This document shows, one piece after another, positions 36,812 to 50,839 of a stretch of DNA of 64,000 bases (positions are counted from its first letter, which is position 1; each line of letters starts with the position of its first letter). The stretch lies in contig CATNEN010000003.1 in the NCBI GenBank assembly GCA_950097015.1, positions 3,261,001-3,325,000 of the forward strand, given 5' to 3'. The DNA comes from Macrostomum hystrix. Taxonomy: Eukaryota; Platyhelminthes; Macrostomidae. The notes beneath the pieces are model-generated. The model made no database searches. It was not told where the DNA came from and saw nothing but the letters and a program-made list of their open reading frames with translations. The position numbers and the translations under genes were made by a program.

Positions 36812-36908
36812 GACAGACTAAAAGAATGGCAGAATGACAGAATAACAGACTGAAAGAATGACAGAATGACAGAATGACAAAATGACAGAATAACAGAATG
36901 ACAGAATA

Positions 36909-36939
<31 letters not shown>

Positions 36940-37255
36940 AACAGACTGAAAGAATGACAGAATGACAGAATGACAGACTGACAGAATGACAGAATAACAG
37001 ACTGACAGAATAACAGAATGACAGAATGACAGAATGACAGACTGAAAGAATGACAGAATGACAGACTGACAGAATAACAGAATGACAGACTGAAAGAATG
37101 ACAGAATAACAGAATGACAGAATGACAGACTAAAAGAATGGCAGAATGACAGAATGACAGAATGACAGAATGACAGACTGACAGAATAACAGAATGACAG
37201 ACTGAAAGAATGACAGAATGACGGAATGATGGACTGACGGAATGATGGACTGAAA
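36095..37255. repeat. 8-bp minisatellite with 232-bp higher-order unit
   Basis: Octamers GACAGAAT, GACAGACT, GAAAGAAT and AACAGAAT. The marker GACGGACTGACAGAATTAC recurs near 36196, 36428 and 36660, giving a 232-bp (29-octamer) larger repeat. The minus-strand frame over 36675-37331 is a repeat artefact. Confidence 0.95.
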
Positions 37256-37676
37256 GACGGAAAGACACAGACACGGAAAATCTAACATTTTCAGTAGAAT
37301 GCGATGGAGATTTTTCGTCAGAGAATTTCAATGAATTTCAACTGCGGTACTTACTCGCATTTCTATTGCAGTTTTTAACTCAATAGACGAATGAAATGCT
37401 TGCTCTGGAGCATTGGTTTAGGCAGAGAGTTTTCAGTCAAATCCGGATAAGTAGCTCACAAAAACACGCTGTGTATTTTGTACCGTAATGGGTTTGAAAA
37501 AATCAAATTTTGAATCTCTTTAAAAAAAAAATGCAACTAGTCGGTGACTCGGTAATTGTTGTGGAAGCAGAATTTTTTTAAGTTGGCTTTCATAGTTACT
37601 AGGAGCCGATCTGCTAGTTGATGCTCCAAAAAACTTTTGAATAGCATGCAATGAAGAAGAGCTGGGCTGACTAGCA

Positions 37677-37965
<289 letters not shown>

Positions 37966-38544
37966 ACAGGCTGCAAAAGATCTGTGGGAAGGATATTTAA
38001 AGCTGATATTAAACTGAAAGAAAAAAGTTTCAAAGCAAGATGCAAGTGTTACAATTAAATTAAGGGATACTTTTATTTCCAATGCGAAAGGTTGAGAAAG
38101 TAAAAAACAACACTGTCTGTCAAGTAAAAGCAATAATCTGTCATGATTCTGCACACGTACAGTCTTCACTTTGCTCAATACGAAAGCAAACAGAAATTTA
38201 TTCTTTTTTTGGACAGTCAGCCAGTTGGCTTCCTTCTCGCTATATCGGCAGTCTGCACACACAGTTGAATGGACCTAGGAGTCTTTGGTTCGCGTCCTCC
38301 TCAGCTGTCACTCAATAATTTACGCGGTCCAGGGCGTGCACAAAAAAACTGAGCTCACTAATCACTCCGGCCTGGGTGGACTCAATTCATGAACTTCCTC
38401 TATTCTCAGTCCCAGAATAAGACAGCAAAGTGTGAGTAGCACAGCCATGATGGTCGAGATGAGGATGAGGACTTGCTGTGCTTGATTAACTCGCTCACCG
38501 GGTCAACGGGATGATGGAGGCTGCAAAGTGAATAATGGAGCTGC

Positions 38545-41500
38545 TAATATCACTCTCTGATCCGTCATGTCACCCACCTACACCTCCCTCTCTGATCCGT
38601 CATGTCACCCACCTACATCTCCCTCTCTGATCCGTCATCTCACCCACCTACACCTCCCTCTCTGATCCGTCATGTCACCCACCTACATCTCCCTCTCTGA
38701 TCCGTCATCTCACCCACCTACACCTCCCTCTCTGATCCGTCATCTCACCCACCTACATCTCCCTCTCTGATCCGTCATCTCACCCACCTACACCTCCCTC
38801 TCTGATCCGTCATCTCACCCACCTACATCTCCCTCTCTGATCCGTCATCTCACCCACCTACACCTCCCTCTCTGATCCGTCATCTCACCCAACTACACCT
38901 CCCTCTCTGATCCGTCATCTCACCCACCTACATCTCCCTCTCTGATCAGTCATCTCACCCACCTACACCTCCCTCTCTGATCCGTCATCTCACCCACCTA
39001 CACCTCCCTCTCTGATCCGTCATCTCACCCACCTACACCTCCCTCTCTGATCCGTCATCTCACCCACCTACACCTCCCTCTCTGATCCGTCATCTCACCC
39101 AGCTACATCTCCCTCTCTGATCCGTCATCTCACCCACCTACACCTCCTTCTCTGATCCGTCATCTCACCCACCTACATCTCCCTCTCTGATCCGTCATCT
39201 CACCCACCTACACCTCCCTCTCTGATCCGTCATCTCACCCACCTACACCTCCCTCTCTGATCCGTCATCTCACCCACCTACACCTCCCTCTCTGATCCGT
39301 CATCTCACCCACCTACACCTCCCTCTCTGATCCGTCATCTCACCCACCTACACCTCCCTCTCTGATCCGTCATCTCACCCACCTACACCTCCCTCTCTGA
39401 TCCGTCATCTCACCCACCTACATCTCCCTCTCTGATCCGTCATCTCACCCACCTACACCTCCCTCTCTGATCCGTCATCTCACCCACCTACAACTCCCTC
39501 TCTGATCCGTCATCTCATCCACCTACATCTCCCTCTCTGATCCGTCATCTCACCCACCTACACCTCCCTCTCTGATCCGTCATCTCACCCACCTACACCT
39601 CCCTCTCTGATCCGTCATCTCACCCACCTACACCTCCCTCTCTGATCCGTCATCTCACCCACCTACAACTCCCTCTCTGATCCGTCATCTCACCCACCTA
39701 CATCTCCCTCTCTGATCCGTCATCTCACCCACCTACACCTCCCTCTCTGATCCGTCATCTCACCCACCTACACCTCACTCTCTGATCCGTCATCTCACCC
39801 AGCTACATCTCCCTCTCTGATCCGTCATCTCACCCACCTACATCTCCCTCTCTGATCCGTCATCTCACCCACCTACATCTCCCTCTCTGATCCGTCATCT
39901 CACCCACCTACACCTCCCTCTCTGATCCGTCATCTCACCCACCTACACCTCCCTCTCTGATCCGTCATCTCACCCACCTACACCTCCCTCTCTGATCCGT
40001 CATCTCACCCACCTACACCTCCCTCTCTGATCCGTCATCTCACCCACCTACACCTCCCTCTCTGATCCGTCATCTCACCCACCTACACCTCCCTCTCTGA
40101 TCCGTCATCTCACCCACCTACATCTCCCTCTCTGATCCGTCATCTCACCCACCTACACCTCCCTCTCTGATCCGTCATCTCACCCACCTACAACTCCCTC
40201 TCTGATCCGTCATCTCATCCACCTACATCTCCCTCTCTGATCCGTCATCTCACCCACCTACACCTCCCTCTCTGATCCGTCATCTCACCCACCTACACCT
40301 CCCTCTCTGATCCGTCATCTCACCCACCTACACCTCCCTCTCTGATCCGTCATCTCACCCACCTACAACTCCCTCTCTGATCCGTCATCTCACCCACCTA
40401 CATCTCCCTCTCTGATCCGTCATCTCACCCACCTACACCTCCCTCTCTGATCCGTCATCTCACCCACCTACACCTCCCTCTCTGATCCGTCATCTCACCC
40501 ACCTACATCTCCCTCTCTGATCCGTCATCTCACCCACCTACATCTCCCTCTCTGATCCGTCATCTCACCCACCTACACCTCACTCTCTGATCCGTCATCT
40601 CACCCAGCTACATCTCCCTCTCTGATCCGTCATCTCACCCACCTACACCTCCTTCTCTGATCCGTCATCTCACCCACCTACATCTCCCTCTCTGATCCGT
40701 CATCTCACCCACCTACACCTCCCTCTCTGATCCGTCATCTCACCCACCTACACCTCCCTCTCTGATCCGTCATCTCACCCACCTACACCTCCCTCTCTGA
40801 TCCGTCATCTCACCCACCTACACCTCCCTCTCTGATCCGTCATCTCACCCACCTACACCTCCCTCTCTGATCCGTCATCTCACCCACCTACATCTCCCTC
40901 TCTGATCCGTCATCTCACCCACCTACACCTCCCTCTCTGATCCGTCATCTCACCCACCTACAACTCCCTCTCTGATCCGTCATCTCATCCACCTACATCT
41001 CCCTCTCTGATCCGTCATCTCACCCACCTACACCTCCCTCTCTGATCCGTCATCTCACCCACCTACACCTCCCTCTCTGATCCGTCATCTCACCCACCTA
41101 CACCTCCCTCTCTGATCCGTCATCTCACCCACCTACAACTCCCTCTCTGATCCGTCATCTCACCCACCTACATCTCCCTCTCTGATCCGTCATCTCACCC
41201 ACCTACACCTCCCTCTCTGATCCGTCATCTCACCCACCTACACCTCCCTCTCTGATCCGTCATCTCACCCACCTACATCTCCCTCTCTGATCCGTCATCT
41301 CACCCACCTACACCTCCCTCTCTGATCCGTCATCTCACCCACCTACACCTCACTCTCTGATCCGTCATCTCACCCAGCTACATCTCCCTCTCTGATCCGT
41401 CATCTCACCCACCTACACCTCCTTCTCTGATCCGTCATCTCACCCACCTACATCTCCCTCTCTGATCCGTCATCTCACCCACCTACACCTCCCTCTCTGA

Positions 41501-41812
41501 TCCGTCATCTCACCCACCTACACCTCCCTCTCTGATCCGTCATCTCACCCACCTACATCTCCCTCTCTGATCCGTCATCTCACCCACCTACATCTCCCTC
41601 TCTGATCCGTCATCTCACCCACCTACACCTCCCTCTCTGATCCGTCATCTCATCCACCTACACCTCCCTCTCTGATCCGTCATCTCACCCACCTACATCT
41701 CCCTCTCTGATCCGTCATCTCACCCACCTACACCTCCCTCTCTGATCCGTCATCTCACCCACCTACATCTCCCTTTCTGATCCGTCATCTCACCCACCTA
41801 CATCTCTCTCAA
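38545..41812. repeat. 35-bp minisatellite with 700- and 770-bp duplications
   Basis: About 93 units containing CTCTGATCCGTCATCTCACC and CACCTACACCTCCCT (or ACATCT, ACAACT). The marker CATCTCATCC occurs at 39511, 40211 and 40981, that is at 20 and 22 units, with the order of neighbouring variants conserved. Confidence 0.97.
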
Positions 41813-42559
41813 TGCTTCCAACAATATCTAATGTCGTCCTTCGCCCCTGCATAGTTACAATCCTGCAAACTTCTTCATTGGCCGTCAGTTTTAATCAATC
41901 TCAACTTCACCAATGTCTAATTTTGAGTTGACGAAGATTTTCTTGAACTCAAGCTTAGGAATGAGTTTGCGTCTTACTCAAACTCAACCAGTGGATATTA
42001 TTTAAACAAAGTAGTTATATTTATAATTTATACTGCATATTGTATACTTCTTAAGTAGTGCAAAATTGAATAGAAACGCAAGAAGAGACGCAAAATTATT
42101 CAAACGGAAATTATGTGTTCCAGGTACTTCCTTTAGTGGCGATTTTCAAGAAAAGACTAACTGCTATGCAATACTAACTCAACACACTGCCTCTATTAAC
42201 CATTGCTTCATTTAATTTTGGCTATTTACTCTGACCGAATTTTTTCTTTATTTACACTCTGCGATAAGAATAGATTATTTTAGAAAATATTCAATCCTGT
42301 TTGAAAAACTGTAATCATCTTTCGTGATGTTTTATGAACAGGTGCATTTTCTAGTAATTTTTGGGTCTTGTAGTTTCACTTCTCATTTTTGCTTTTGTAC
42401 TCGAAATTATTGATTAGCCGTTAATAATTCCAGCTCACACGAACAAGCATCTAATTATGCTGCATCGAAGGCTGAGCCAAGTAAAGGCAGTGCCTAGGCG
42501 ACAAGCAGAACATGCTGTAGGATGTAAGGATAGCAACTGGCTAAACACCTAGTCTAATA

Positions 42560-44935
42560 GGAGGAGAGGTGGTGAAAAAGAGAAAAGGTGGGTGTGTGAA
42601 GGAGGAAAGGTGGATGTGTGAAGGAGGAGAGGTGGATGTGTGAAGGAGGAGAGGTGGATGTGTGAAGGAGGAGAGGTGGGTGTGTGAAGGAGGAGAGGTG
42701 TGTGTGTGAAGGAGGAGAGGTGTGTATGTGATGGAGGACAGGTGGGTGTGTGAAGGAGGAGAGGTGGATGTATGAAGGAGGACAGGTGGGTGTGTGAAGG
42801 AGGAGAGGTGGATATGTGAAGAAGAAGAGGTGGATGTGTGAAGGAGAAGAGGTGGATGTGTGAAGGAGGAGAGGTGTGTATGTGAAGGAGGAGAGGTGGG
42901 TATCTGAAGGAGGAGAGGTGGGTGTGTGAAGGAGGAGAGGTGGGTGTGTGAAGGAGAAGAGGTGGATGTGTGAAGGAGGAGAGGTGGGTGTGTGAAGGAA
43001 AAGAGGTGGGTGTGTGAAGGAGAAGAGGTGGATGTGTGAAGGAGGAGAGGTGGGTGTGTGAAGGAGGAGAGGTGTGTGTGTGAAGGAGGAGAGGTGTGTA
43101 TGTGAAGGAGGACAGGTGGGTGTGTGAAGGAGGAGAGGTGGATGTATGAAGGAGGACAGGTGGGTGTGTGAAGGAGGAGAGGTGGATATGTGAAGAAGAA
43201 GAGGTGGATGTGTGAAGGAGGAGAGGTGGATGTGTGAAGGAGGAGAGGTGGGTGTGTGAAGGAGAAGAGGTGGGTGTGTGAAGGAGGAGAGGTGTGTGTG
43301 TGAAGGAGGAGAGGTGTGTATGTGAAGGAGGACAGGTGGGTGTGTGAAGGAGGAGAGGTGGATGTATGAAGGAGGACAGGTGGGTGTGTGAAGGAGGAGA
43401 GGTGGATATGTGAAGAAGAAGAGGTGGATGTGTGAAGGAGGAGAGGTGGATGTGTGAAGGAGGAGAGGTGGGTGTGTGAAGGAGAAGAGGTGGGTGTGTG
43501 AAGGAGGAGAGGTGTGTGTGTGAAGGAGGAGAGGTGTGTATGTGATGGAGGACAGGTGGGTGTGTGAAGGAGGAGAGGTGGATGTATGAAGGAGGACAGG
43601 TGGGTGTGTGAAGGAGGAGAGGTGGATATGTGAAGAAGAAGAGGTGGATGTGTGAAGGAGAAGAGGTGGATGTGTGAAGGAGGAGAGGTGTGTATGTGAA
43701 GGAGGAGAGGTGGGTATCTGAAGGAGGAGAGGTGGGTGTGTGAAGGAGGAGAGGTGGATGTATGAAGGAGGACAGGTGGGTGTGTGAAGGAGGAGAGGTG
43801 GATGTGTGAAGGAGAAGAAGTGGATGTGTGAAGGAGGAGAGATGGATGTGTGAAGGAGGAGAGGTGGATGTTTGAAGGAGGAAAGGTGGATGTATGAAGG
43901 AGGAGAGGTGGATGTGTGAAGGAGGAGATTTGGATGTGTGAAGGAAGAGAGGTGTGTATGTGAAGGAGGACAGGTGGGTGTGTGAAGGAGGAGAGGTGGA
44001 TGTATGAAGGAGGACAGGTGGGTGTGTGAAGGAGGAGAGGTGGATATGTGAAGAAGAAGAGGTGGATGTGTGAAGGAGGAGAGGTGGATGTGTGAAGGAG
44101 AAGAGGTGGATGTGTGAAGGAGGAGAGGTGGGTATCTGAAAGAGGAGAGGTGGGTGTGTGAAGGAGGAGAGGTGGATGTATGAAGGAGGACAGGTGGGTG
44201 TGTGAAGGAGGAGAGGTGGATGTGTGAAGGAGAAGAAGTGGATGTGTGAAGGAGGAGAGGTGGATGTGTGAAGGAGGAGAGATGGATGTGTGAAGGAGGA
44301 GAGGTGGATGTTTGAAGGAGGAAAGGTGGATGTATGAAGGAGGAGAGGTGGGTGTGTGAAGGAGGAGAGGTAATGTGTGAAGGAGGAGAGGTGGATGTGT
44401 GAAGGAGGAGAGGTGGGTGTGTGAAGGAGGAGAGGTAATGTGTGAAGGAGGAGAGGTGGATGTGTGAAGGAGGAGAGGTGGATGTGTGAAGGAGGAGAGG
44501 TGGATGTATGAAGGAGGAGAGGTGGGTATGTGAAGGAGGACAGGTGGGTGTGTGAAGGAGAAGAGGTGGGTCTGTGTGAAGGAGGAGAGGCGGTTGTTGA
44601 GGAGAAGAGGTGGGTGTGCTGGAGATGAAGTGGGTGTAAACGAGGAGAGGTGGGTGTAAAGGATGAGAGGTGGCTGCGTAAAGCAGGAGGGGTGGGTGTG
44701 TGAAAGACGAGAGGCGGTTGTCCAGTTGGAGAGGTGGGTGTGGTCGAAGAGAAGTTGGTGTAAAGGAGGAGAGGTGGTGTAAAGGATGAGAGGTGGGTGT
44801 AAAGGAGGAGAGGTGGGTGCAAAAGGATGAGAGGAGGGTGTAAAGGAGGAGAGGTGGGTGCAAAAAAGGAGGATGGTTGGTGCGTGATGGAGGAGAGGTG
44901 GGTGTCAAGGAGGTGGGTGTGAAGAAGTAGTAGTG
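42560..44935. repeat. 22-bp minisatellite
   Basis: About 90 regular units of type AGGAGGAGAGGTGGATGTGT plus GA up to about 44570, then decayed units to 44935. A block containing GGATATGTGAAGAAGAAGAG recurs at about 42810, 43170, 43400, 43620 and 44040. The minus-strand frames of 757 and 806 codons are open because 66 bp (three units) has no stop in those frames. Confidence 0.96.
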
Positions 44936-45439
44936 ACTACTAGGAATTGCGGTCGCATTTATGAGTGAGATCATTTGGCAGGGAAATCACAGATGCCAGA
45001 TCAGATTGAATCTTTTGTTACCTTAATCAAACAGATAGACTTCAAAATGACAAGATATAGTAACATTCCTTCTTCACAAAAGATTAGGTGTCAAAAATTA
45101 ATCAAAGAGTAATGAAATGACCCAGAAGCATGCATTTTAGTTAGATATGTTCCCAATTTTCTTGCTACAATTGGCAAAAGAAAATGTGTAGCCACTCGAT
45201 TTGTTCCACTAAATCCAGATATGTATCACCTTCCGAAGACGTGCAAAGATTGTGGAACTTATTAGTGCACCGAGATTATACCCCGGATCCAATGAGGTCT
45301 CATTAGGAGGAGTAAATTGGGAACGAGATGAAGGGGCATTTAATTCCCACTAGAGATCGTTGGTTCGTAATTTGAATCGCCTTCGTTTTTTACAGTCTTG
45401 TCTATGCAAACTAGTGCTATAGTGATACTATAATTCAAT

Positions 45440-46540
45440 GGTGAAGATCTCTTCTCACCTGTTGTAGATCTCTTCTCACCTGTTGTAGATCTCTTCTCAC
45501 CTTGTTGTAGATCTCTTCTCACCTGTTGTAGATCTCTTCTCACCTGTTGTAGATCTCTTCTCACCTGTTGTACATCTCTTCTCACCTGTTGTAGATCCCT
45601 TCTCACCTATTGTAAATCTCTTCTCACCTGTTGTAAATCTCTTCTCACCTTGTTGTAGATCTCTTCTCACCTGTTGTAAATCTCTTCTCACCTTGTTGTA
45701 GATCTCTTCTCACCTGTTGTACATCTCTTCTCACCTGTTGTAAATCTCTTCTCACCTGTTGTAAATCTCTTCTCACCTGTTGTACATCTCTTCTCACCTG
45801 TTGTAAATCTCTTCTCACCTGTTGTAAATCTCTTTTCACCTGTTGTAAATCTCTTCTCACCTGTTGTACATCTCTTCTCACCTGTTGTACATCTCTTCTC
45901 ACCTGTTGTAGATCTCTTCTCACCTGTTGTAAATCTCTTCTCCCCTGTTGTACATCTCTTCTCACCTGTTGTAGATCTCTTCTCACCTTGTTGTAGATCT
46001 CTTCTCACCTGTTGTACATCTCTTCTCACCTGTTGTAAATCTCTTCTCACCTGTTGTAAATCTCTTCTCACCTGTTGTACATCTCTTCTCACCTGTTGTA
46101 CATCTCTTCTCACCTGTTGTAAATCTCTTTTCACCTGTTGTAAATCTCTTCTCACCTGTTGTACATCTCTTCTCACCTGTTGTACATCTCTTCTCACCTG
46201 TTGTAGATCTCTTCTCACCTGTTGTAAATCTCTTCTCCCCTGTTGTACATCTCTTCTCACCTGTTGTAGATCTCTTCTCACCTGTTGCAGATCTCTTCTT
46301 ACCTGTTGTACATCTCTTCTCACCTGTTGTACATCTCTTCTCACCTGTTGTACATCTTTTCTCACCTGTTGTACTTTTTTTCTTAGCTGTTGTACTTTTT
46401 TTCTTACCTGTTGTACTTTTTTTCTTACCTGTTGTACTTTTTTTCTTAGCTGTTGTACTTTTTTTCTTACCTGTTGTACTTTTTTTCTTACCTGTTGTGT
46501 ATTTCTTCTTATCTTTTGTATATCTCTTCTCACCTAAAGT
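45440..46540. repeat. 21-bp minisatellite
   Basis: About 52 units; on the minus strand AACAGGTGAGAAGAGATCTA plus C, with TTGTACA and TTGTAAA variants. The right end (46370-46500) has a different subtype with TACTTTTTTTCTTA. The 21-bp length is seven codons, so minus-strand frames stay open. Each unit repeats the CAGGTGAG word seen in the 32.5-kb array. Confidence 0.95.
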
Positions 46541-47209
46541 ACATTACGTTTGTTGAAATTGATTAGATATCTCCTTACCAGTTGTTAAGAAGTGATTCTA
46601 ACCTACCTTCTTACCTGTCATCCAGCAGCTAAGTGCCCTGCTACTAAACAAAAAATTGAAAGCTGAACTCATTGACACAGTTATTTTAAGCTCTGATGTC
46701 GAATACTTTTTAATTGAGCTACAAACGTTGCATCAGAAGCAGCAGCAAAACACTTTTATCAAAGGACTTATAAATTCTTAATTAACTAAAGAAAAAAAAG
46801 TGATAAGTCTATTGGGAATTGAGCTGTGTATCCCGACTTTGCAACACGTGCGCCATGCGACTAGCGTGAATCGTGACGGAAAATACAATCAGCCCGACAG
46901 AAACCTTCGCGCCGTCTTTGATTGACAGGCTAGATATTGACGCACACGATTCAATAAGCCGAGGGAGGTGTTGACAAGTTCAGTGCAAGCAGGGAACTAC
47001 CTTTTGCCGCGTGTGTGTGCAATGTACAGTGGGATTGCGTTTTTTAAGGCATGCTCGACGTTTGTTAATATTACCAGAAATTCGTACTTGTTGGGATAAA
47101 AGAAATCTTTTTTTCTGACGTCTCTCTTCTGACTGTAAAATGATTTTGGCTATAAAGAATTTCTGTGGAATTTTGATGCAGCAAACTAATGCCGAGAAGG
47201 TGAAGAGAG

Positions 47210-48370
47210 GTGTGGGCAGAGGTCAGAGATAAGATAGGAAAAACGTAAGAACAGGGGACAGGGAAGGGGAGAGGATGTGGGAGAGGATGTGCGAGAGGAA
47301 GTGTGAGAGGGACAAGTGTGAGAGGGACTGGGAGAGGAAGTGGGAGAGGAGGTAGGATAGAGAATCGGAGAGGGAATGGGAGAGGAGGTAGGAGAGAGAA
47401 TGAAGGAGGGAATGTGAGAGGGAATAGGAGAGTAGGTAGGAGAGAGAATCGGAGAGGGAATGGGAGAGGAGGTAGGAGAGAGAATGAAGGAGGGAATGTG
47501 AGAGGGAATGGGAGAGTAGGTAGGAGAGAGAATCGGAGAGGGAATGGGAGAGGAGGTAGGAGAGAGAATGAAGGAGGGAATGTGAGAGGGAATGGGAGAG
47601 GAAGTATGAGAGGGAATGTGAGAGGGAATGGGAGAGGGAATGGGAAAGGAAGTAGGAGAGAGAATGAAGGAGGGAATGTGAGAGGGAATAGGAGAGTAGG
47701 TAGGAGAGAGAATCGGAGAGGGAATGGGAGAGGAGGTAGGAGAGAGAATGAAGGAGGGAATGTGAGAGGGAATAGGAGAGTAGGTAGGAGAGAGAATCGG
47801 AGAGGGAATGGGAGAGGAGGTAGGAGAGAGAATGAAGGAGGGAATGTGAGAGGGAATGGGAGAGGAAGTATGAGAGGGAATGTGAGAGGGAATGGGAGAG
47901 GGAATGGGAAAGGAAGTAGGAGAGAGAATGGGAGAATGAATGGGAGAGGGAATGGGAGAGGGAATGTGAGAGGGAATGGGAGAGGAAGTAGGAGAGAGAA
48001 TGGGAGAAGGAATGGGAGAGGGAATGGGAGAGGGAATCAGAAAGGAAGTAGGAGAGAGAATGGGAAAGGGAATGTTAGAGGGAATGTGAGAGAGAATGGG
48101 AGAGGGAATGTGAGAGGGAATGTGAGAGGGAATGTGAGAGAGAATGGGAGAGGGAATGTGAGAGGGAATGTGAGAGGGAATGTGAGAGGGAATGGGACAG
48201 GGAATGGGAGAGGAAGTAGGAGAGAGAATGGGAGAGGGAATGGGAAAGGAAGTAGGAGAGAGAATGGGAAAGGGAATGTTAGAGGGAATGTTAGAGGGAA
48301 TGTTAGAGGGAATGGGACAGGGAATGGGAGAGGGAATGGGACAGGGAAGTGGGAGAGGAAGTGGAAGAAA
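47210..48370. repeat. 12-bp purine-rich minisatellite
   Basis: Units GAGAGGGAATGG and close variants, with a larger block (marker GTAGGTAGGAGAGAGAATCG) repeated at about 47430, 47515, 47695 and 47780. Twelve bases keep frames open on both strands. Confidence 0.94.
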
Positions 48371-49267
48371 GAAGGATAAAAAGGGAGAAATGCCAAGAAA
48401 ACTGAATGAAAAATAAGAATTCAGTGAGAGCTGGCAGGCTAATAGCGTTACCACTGCAGGAAATAGAGACCAGATGATTGAGGCGCAATGAGGAAATAGT
48501 TCAGGAAATTTTCTGCGATCTCTCGATCTGCGATCTGCCAGGTGAATAATGGCAAATGAAATTTAAGCACTGCAGTAAAAAAATGTTTGTCACCCTGCAG
48601 CCTCCGTGGAGACTGTCGGCCACCCACCTCCCTCCCTCCATTGGCCTTGGCTTCAGGAGAGAAAGGGCCAAATTGCAAAGTACATCCCAACCCATTCACT
48701 GAGGCTCATTGACTAAATCCTATCCTAGTGCCGTCTCGCACCTGCCTTCTCCCGTACCCTGCATTTTCACAGTGGAAAGTGATAATACTTTTCTTTGAGC
48801 TCAGTCTTGTCAGGTGTGAGAGCACGTTTTTTTCTCGCTTTTTTTCACGCCTGTACCTATAAGACTTTGCTCAAGAACCAACGCCTATTTGCGTTGTCTC
48901 GCATAAATTCTGACTGTCTGGCTGTCGCATTCTCCAGCTAAGAAACATAACCCTTTATAGTGCACCCACTTAGCAAATGAATGAATGTACTATAGTACAA
49001 TTCAGATTCACCCCAACTAATTTTTGTTGCTAACAAAATTTCCTTACGTGTCACAATTTTGGTGCCGATCTCGACTAACAGCGCATCGATTCAACAGTGG
49101 GAGTGTAACAAAATACTCGTAGATAGATCTGATTGATTAGAATTACACATTCTACACAGTTCCTCGGAGGGCCGCCATAATTACAACGAGATACGAACTT
49201 CCGACGCTAGGCTAAAAGCTCTGGATTTAATGTATTGCATTCATACGAGAATATATATTTATTAAAT

Positions 49268-49273
<6 letters not shown>

Positions 49274-49312
<39 letters not shown>
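49274..49312. repeat. (CTG)13 microsatellite
   Basis: An uninterrupted run of 13 CTG triplets in non-coding sequence within the RGS gene's first intron. Confidence 0.97.
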
Positions 49313-49314
<2 letters not shown>

Positions 49315-49744
49315 TTAGCACGTGTTAATCAGCTGTCAGTAAAACTTTGTTAAAAAAGAAATGGAGAATTTTTAATTTGTTTTAATAACACCATCGTGAA
49401 CTAGGACCTGTTCTGAAAAGTAGTTTGCACTTTTAAATATATAAGAACAGAAGAGAAAAATGGGAAGTTGATGACTTTATATAAATTCTGAACTCTTCGT
49501 GGTGAAACGCGTAAAACCTTTGGGGACATTACAGAACTACTTCAAAAAGCAATTTAAAGTCAGACATACAGGTTTGGAACAGGTTTTCGATTTTAATGCA
49601 CCGTGCAATGTAGAACAGCGTTTTAAAAAAGTTGGAAAAGTAAAAAAAATTGTACAAGTCAAATAGGTCTAGGGTCTTGTGGGAGGTTTGGTAGTTTGGT
49701 AGTTGGACTAGATAAAGGAGATTAAAAATTAATGTAGATTGGGG

Positions 49745-50302
49745 TAGGAGAGTGGGGTAGGGTTCAAGGTAGAGTGGGGTAGGGTTCAAGGTAGAGTGGG
49801 GTTGGGTTCAAGGTAGAGTGGGGTAGGGTTCAAGGTAGAGTGGGGTAGGGTTCAAGGTAGAGTGGGGTAGGGTTCAAGGTAGAGTGGGGTAGGGTTCAAG
49901 GTAGAGTGGGGTAGGGTTCAAGGTAGAGTGGGGTAGGGTTCAAGGTAGAGTGGGGTAGGGTTCAAGGTAGAGTGGGGTAGGGTTCAAGGTAGAGTGGGGT
50001 AGGGTTCAAGGTAGAGTGGGGTAGGGTTCAAGGTAGAGTGGGGTAGGGTTCAAGGTAGAGTGGGGTAGGGTTCAAGGTAGAGTGGGGTAGGGTTAAAGGT
50101 AGAGTGGGGTAGGGTTCAAGGTAGAGTGGGGTAGGGTTCAAGGTAGAGTGGGGTAGGGTTCAAGGTAGAGTGGGGTAGGGTTCAAGGTAGAGTGGGGTAG
50201 GGTTAAAGGTAGAGTGGGGTAGGGTTCAAGGTAGAGTGGGGTAGGGTTCAAGGTAGAGTGGGGTAGGGTTCAAGGTAGAGTGGGGTAGGGTTCAAGGTAG
50301 AG
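49745..50302. repeat. 22-bp G-rich minisatellite, nearly homogeneous
   Basis: About 25 units of GGGTTCAAGGTAGAGTGGGG plus TA. Only three units differ (one TTGGG, two TTAAAGG), so it is either young or well homogenised. Confidence 0.96.
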
Positions 50303-50839
50303 TTCTAAAGCTGTGTGGTTGGAGTGTTCTAAGGCAGTGCAATAATCATATACATAACATAAAAATCTATAGAAGTGTCAGTAAGTGTCAAAATAGCAAG
50401 GAAGAAAGAACTAACTCAGGCAGTAATTTGAGATACAATTGTATAATGCAATATTCTCCTATACAGCTCGCATATGTACACAAATCAATTGAGTAGAGGA
50501 CGAGGGGGGTCTGCGAGGTCTCGCTGGAGCACATTTAAATTCTCGAGACGTCTCACTTTCTTGATCCTCGAAAAATAGCTCACGCACTCACGCATTGGCA
50601 TATGTCTCCTTTGCAAAAGCTCCTCTTCTACTTGCTCACAATTCTCTTTAGCACCGTGAGTACACTTTATCGAAGACTCAATAATATATGCAGCCAAATA
50701 TTGTCAATTTCTATTGCACTTTTGTTAGACAGACAAATTTCATTTTACGCTCATAGTAATGGCTTTTTAATCACCAACCCTTGGGTACAGAGACGGGGAG
50801 AAAGAACGAGACAAAGATAGAGAAAGGTTAGAGGAAAAG

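Noticed and set aside
42549-44974. Very long minus-strand frames of 757 and 806 codons
   Set aside because: They cover a 22-bp array exactly. Two overlapping frames are open at once, and the product is only a repeat (His-Leu-Ser-Ser-Phe-Thr). No start context, intron or domain supports a gene.
47186-48454. Long frames on both strands (422 and 358 codons)
   Set aside because: The 12-bp unit keeps frames open on both strands; no other coding sign.
49745-50302. Telomere-like repeat (TAGGGTT words)
   Set aside because: The word is embedded in a 22-bp unit and is not a simple TTAGGG array; this is an interstitial minisatellite.
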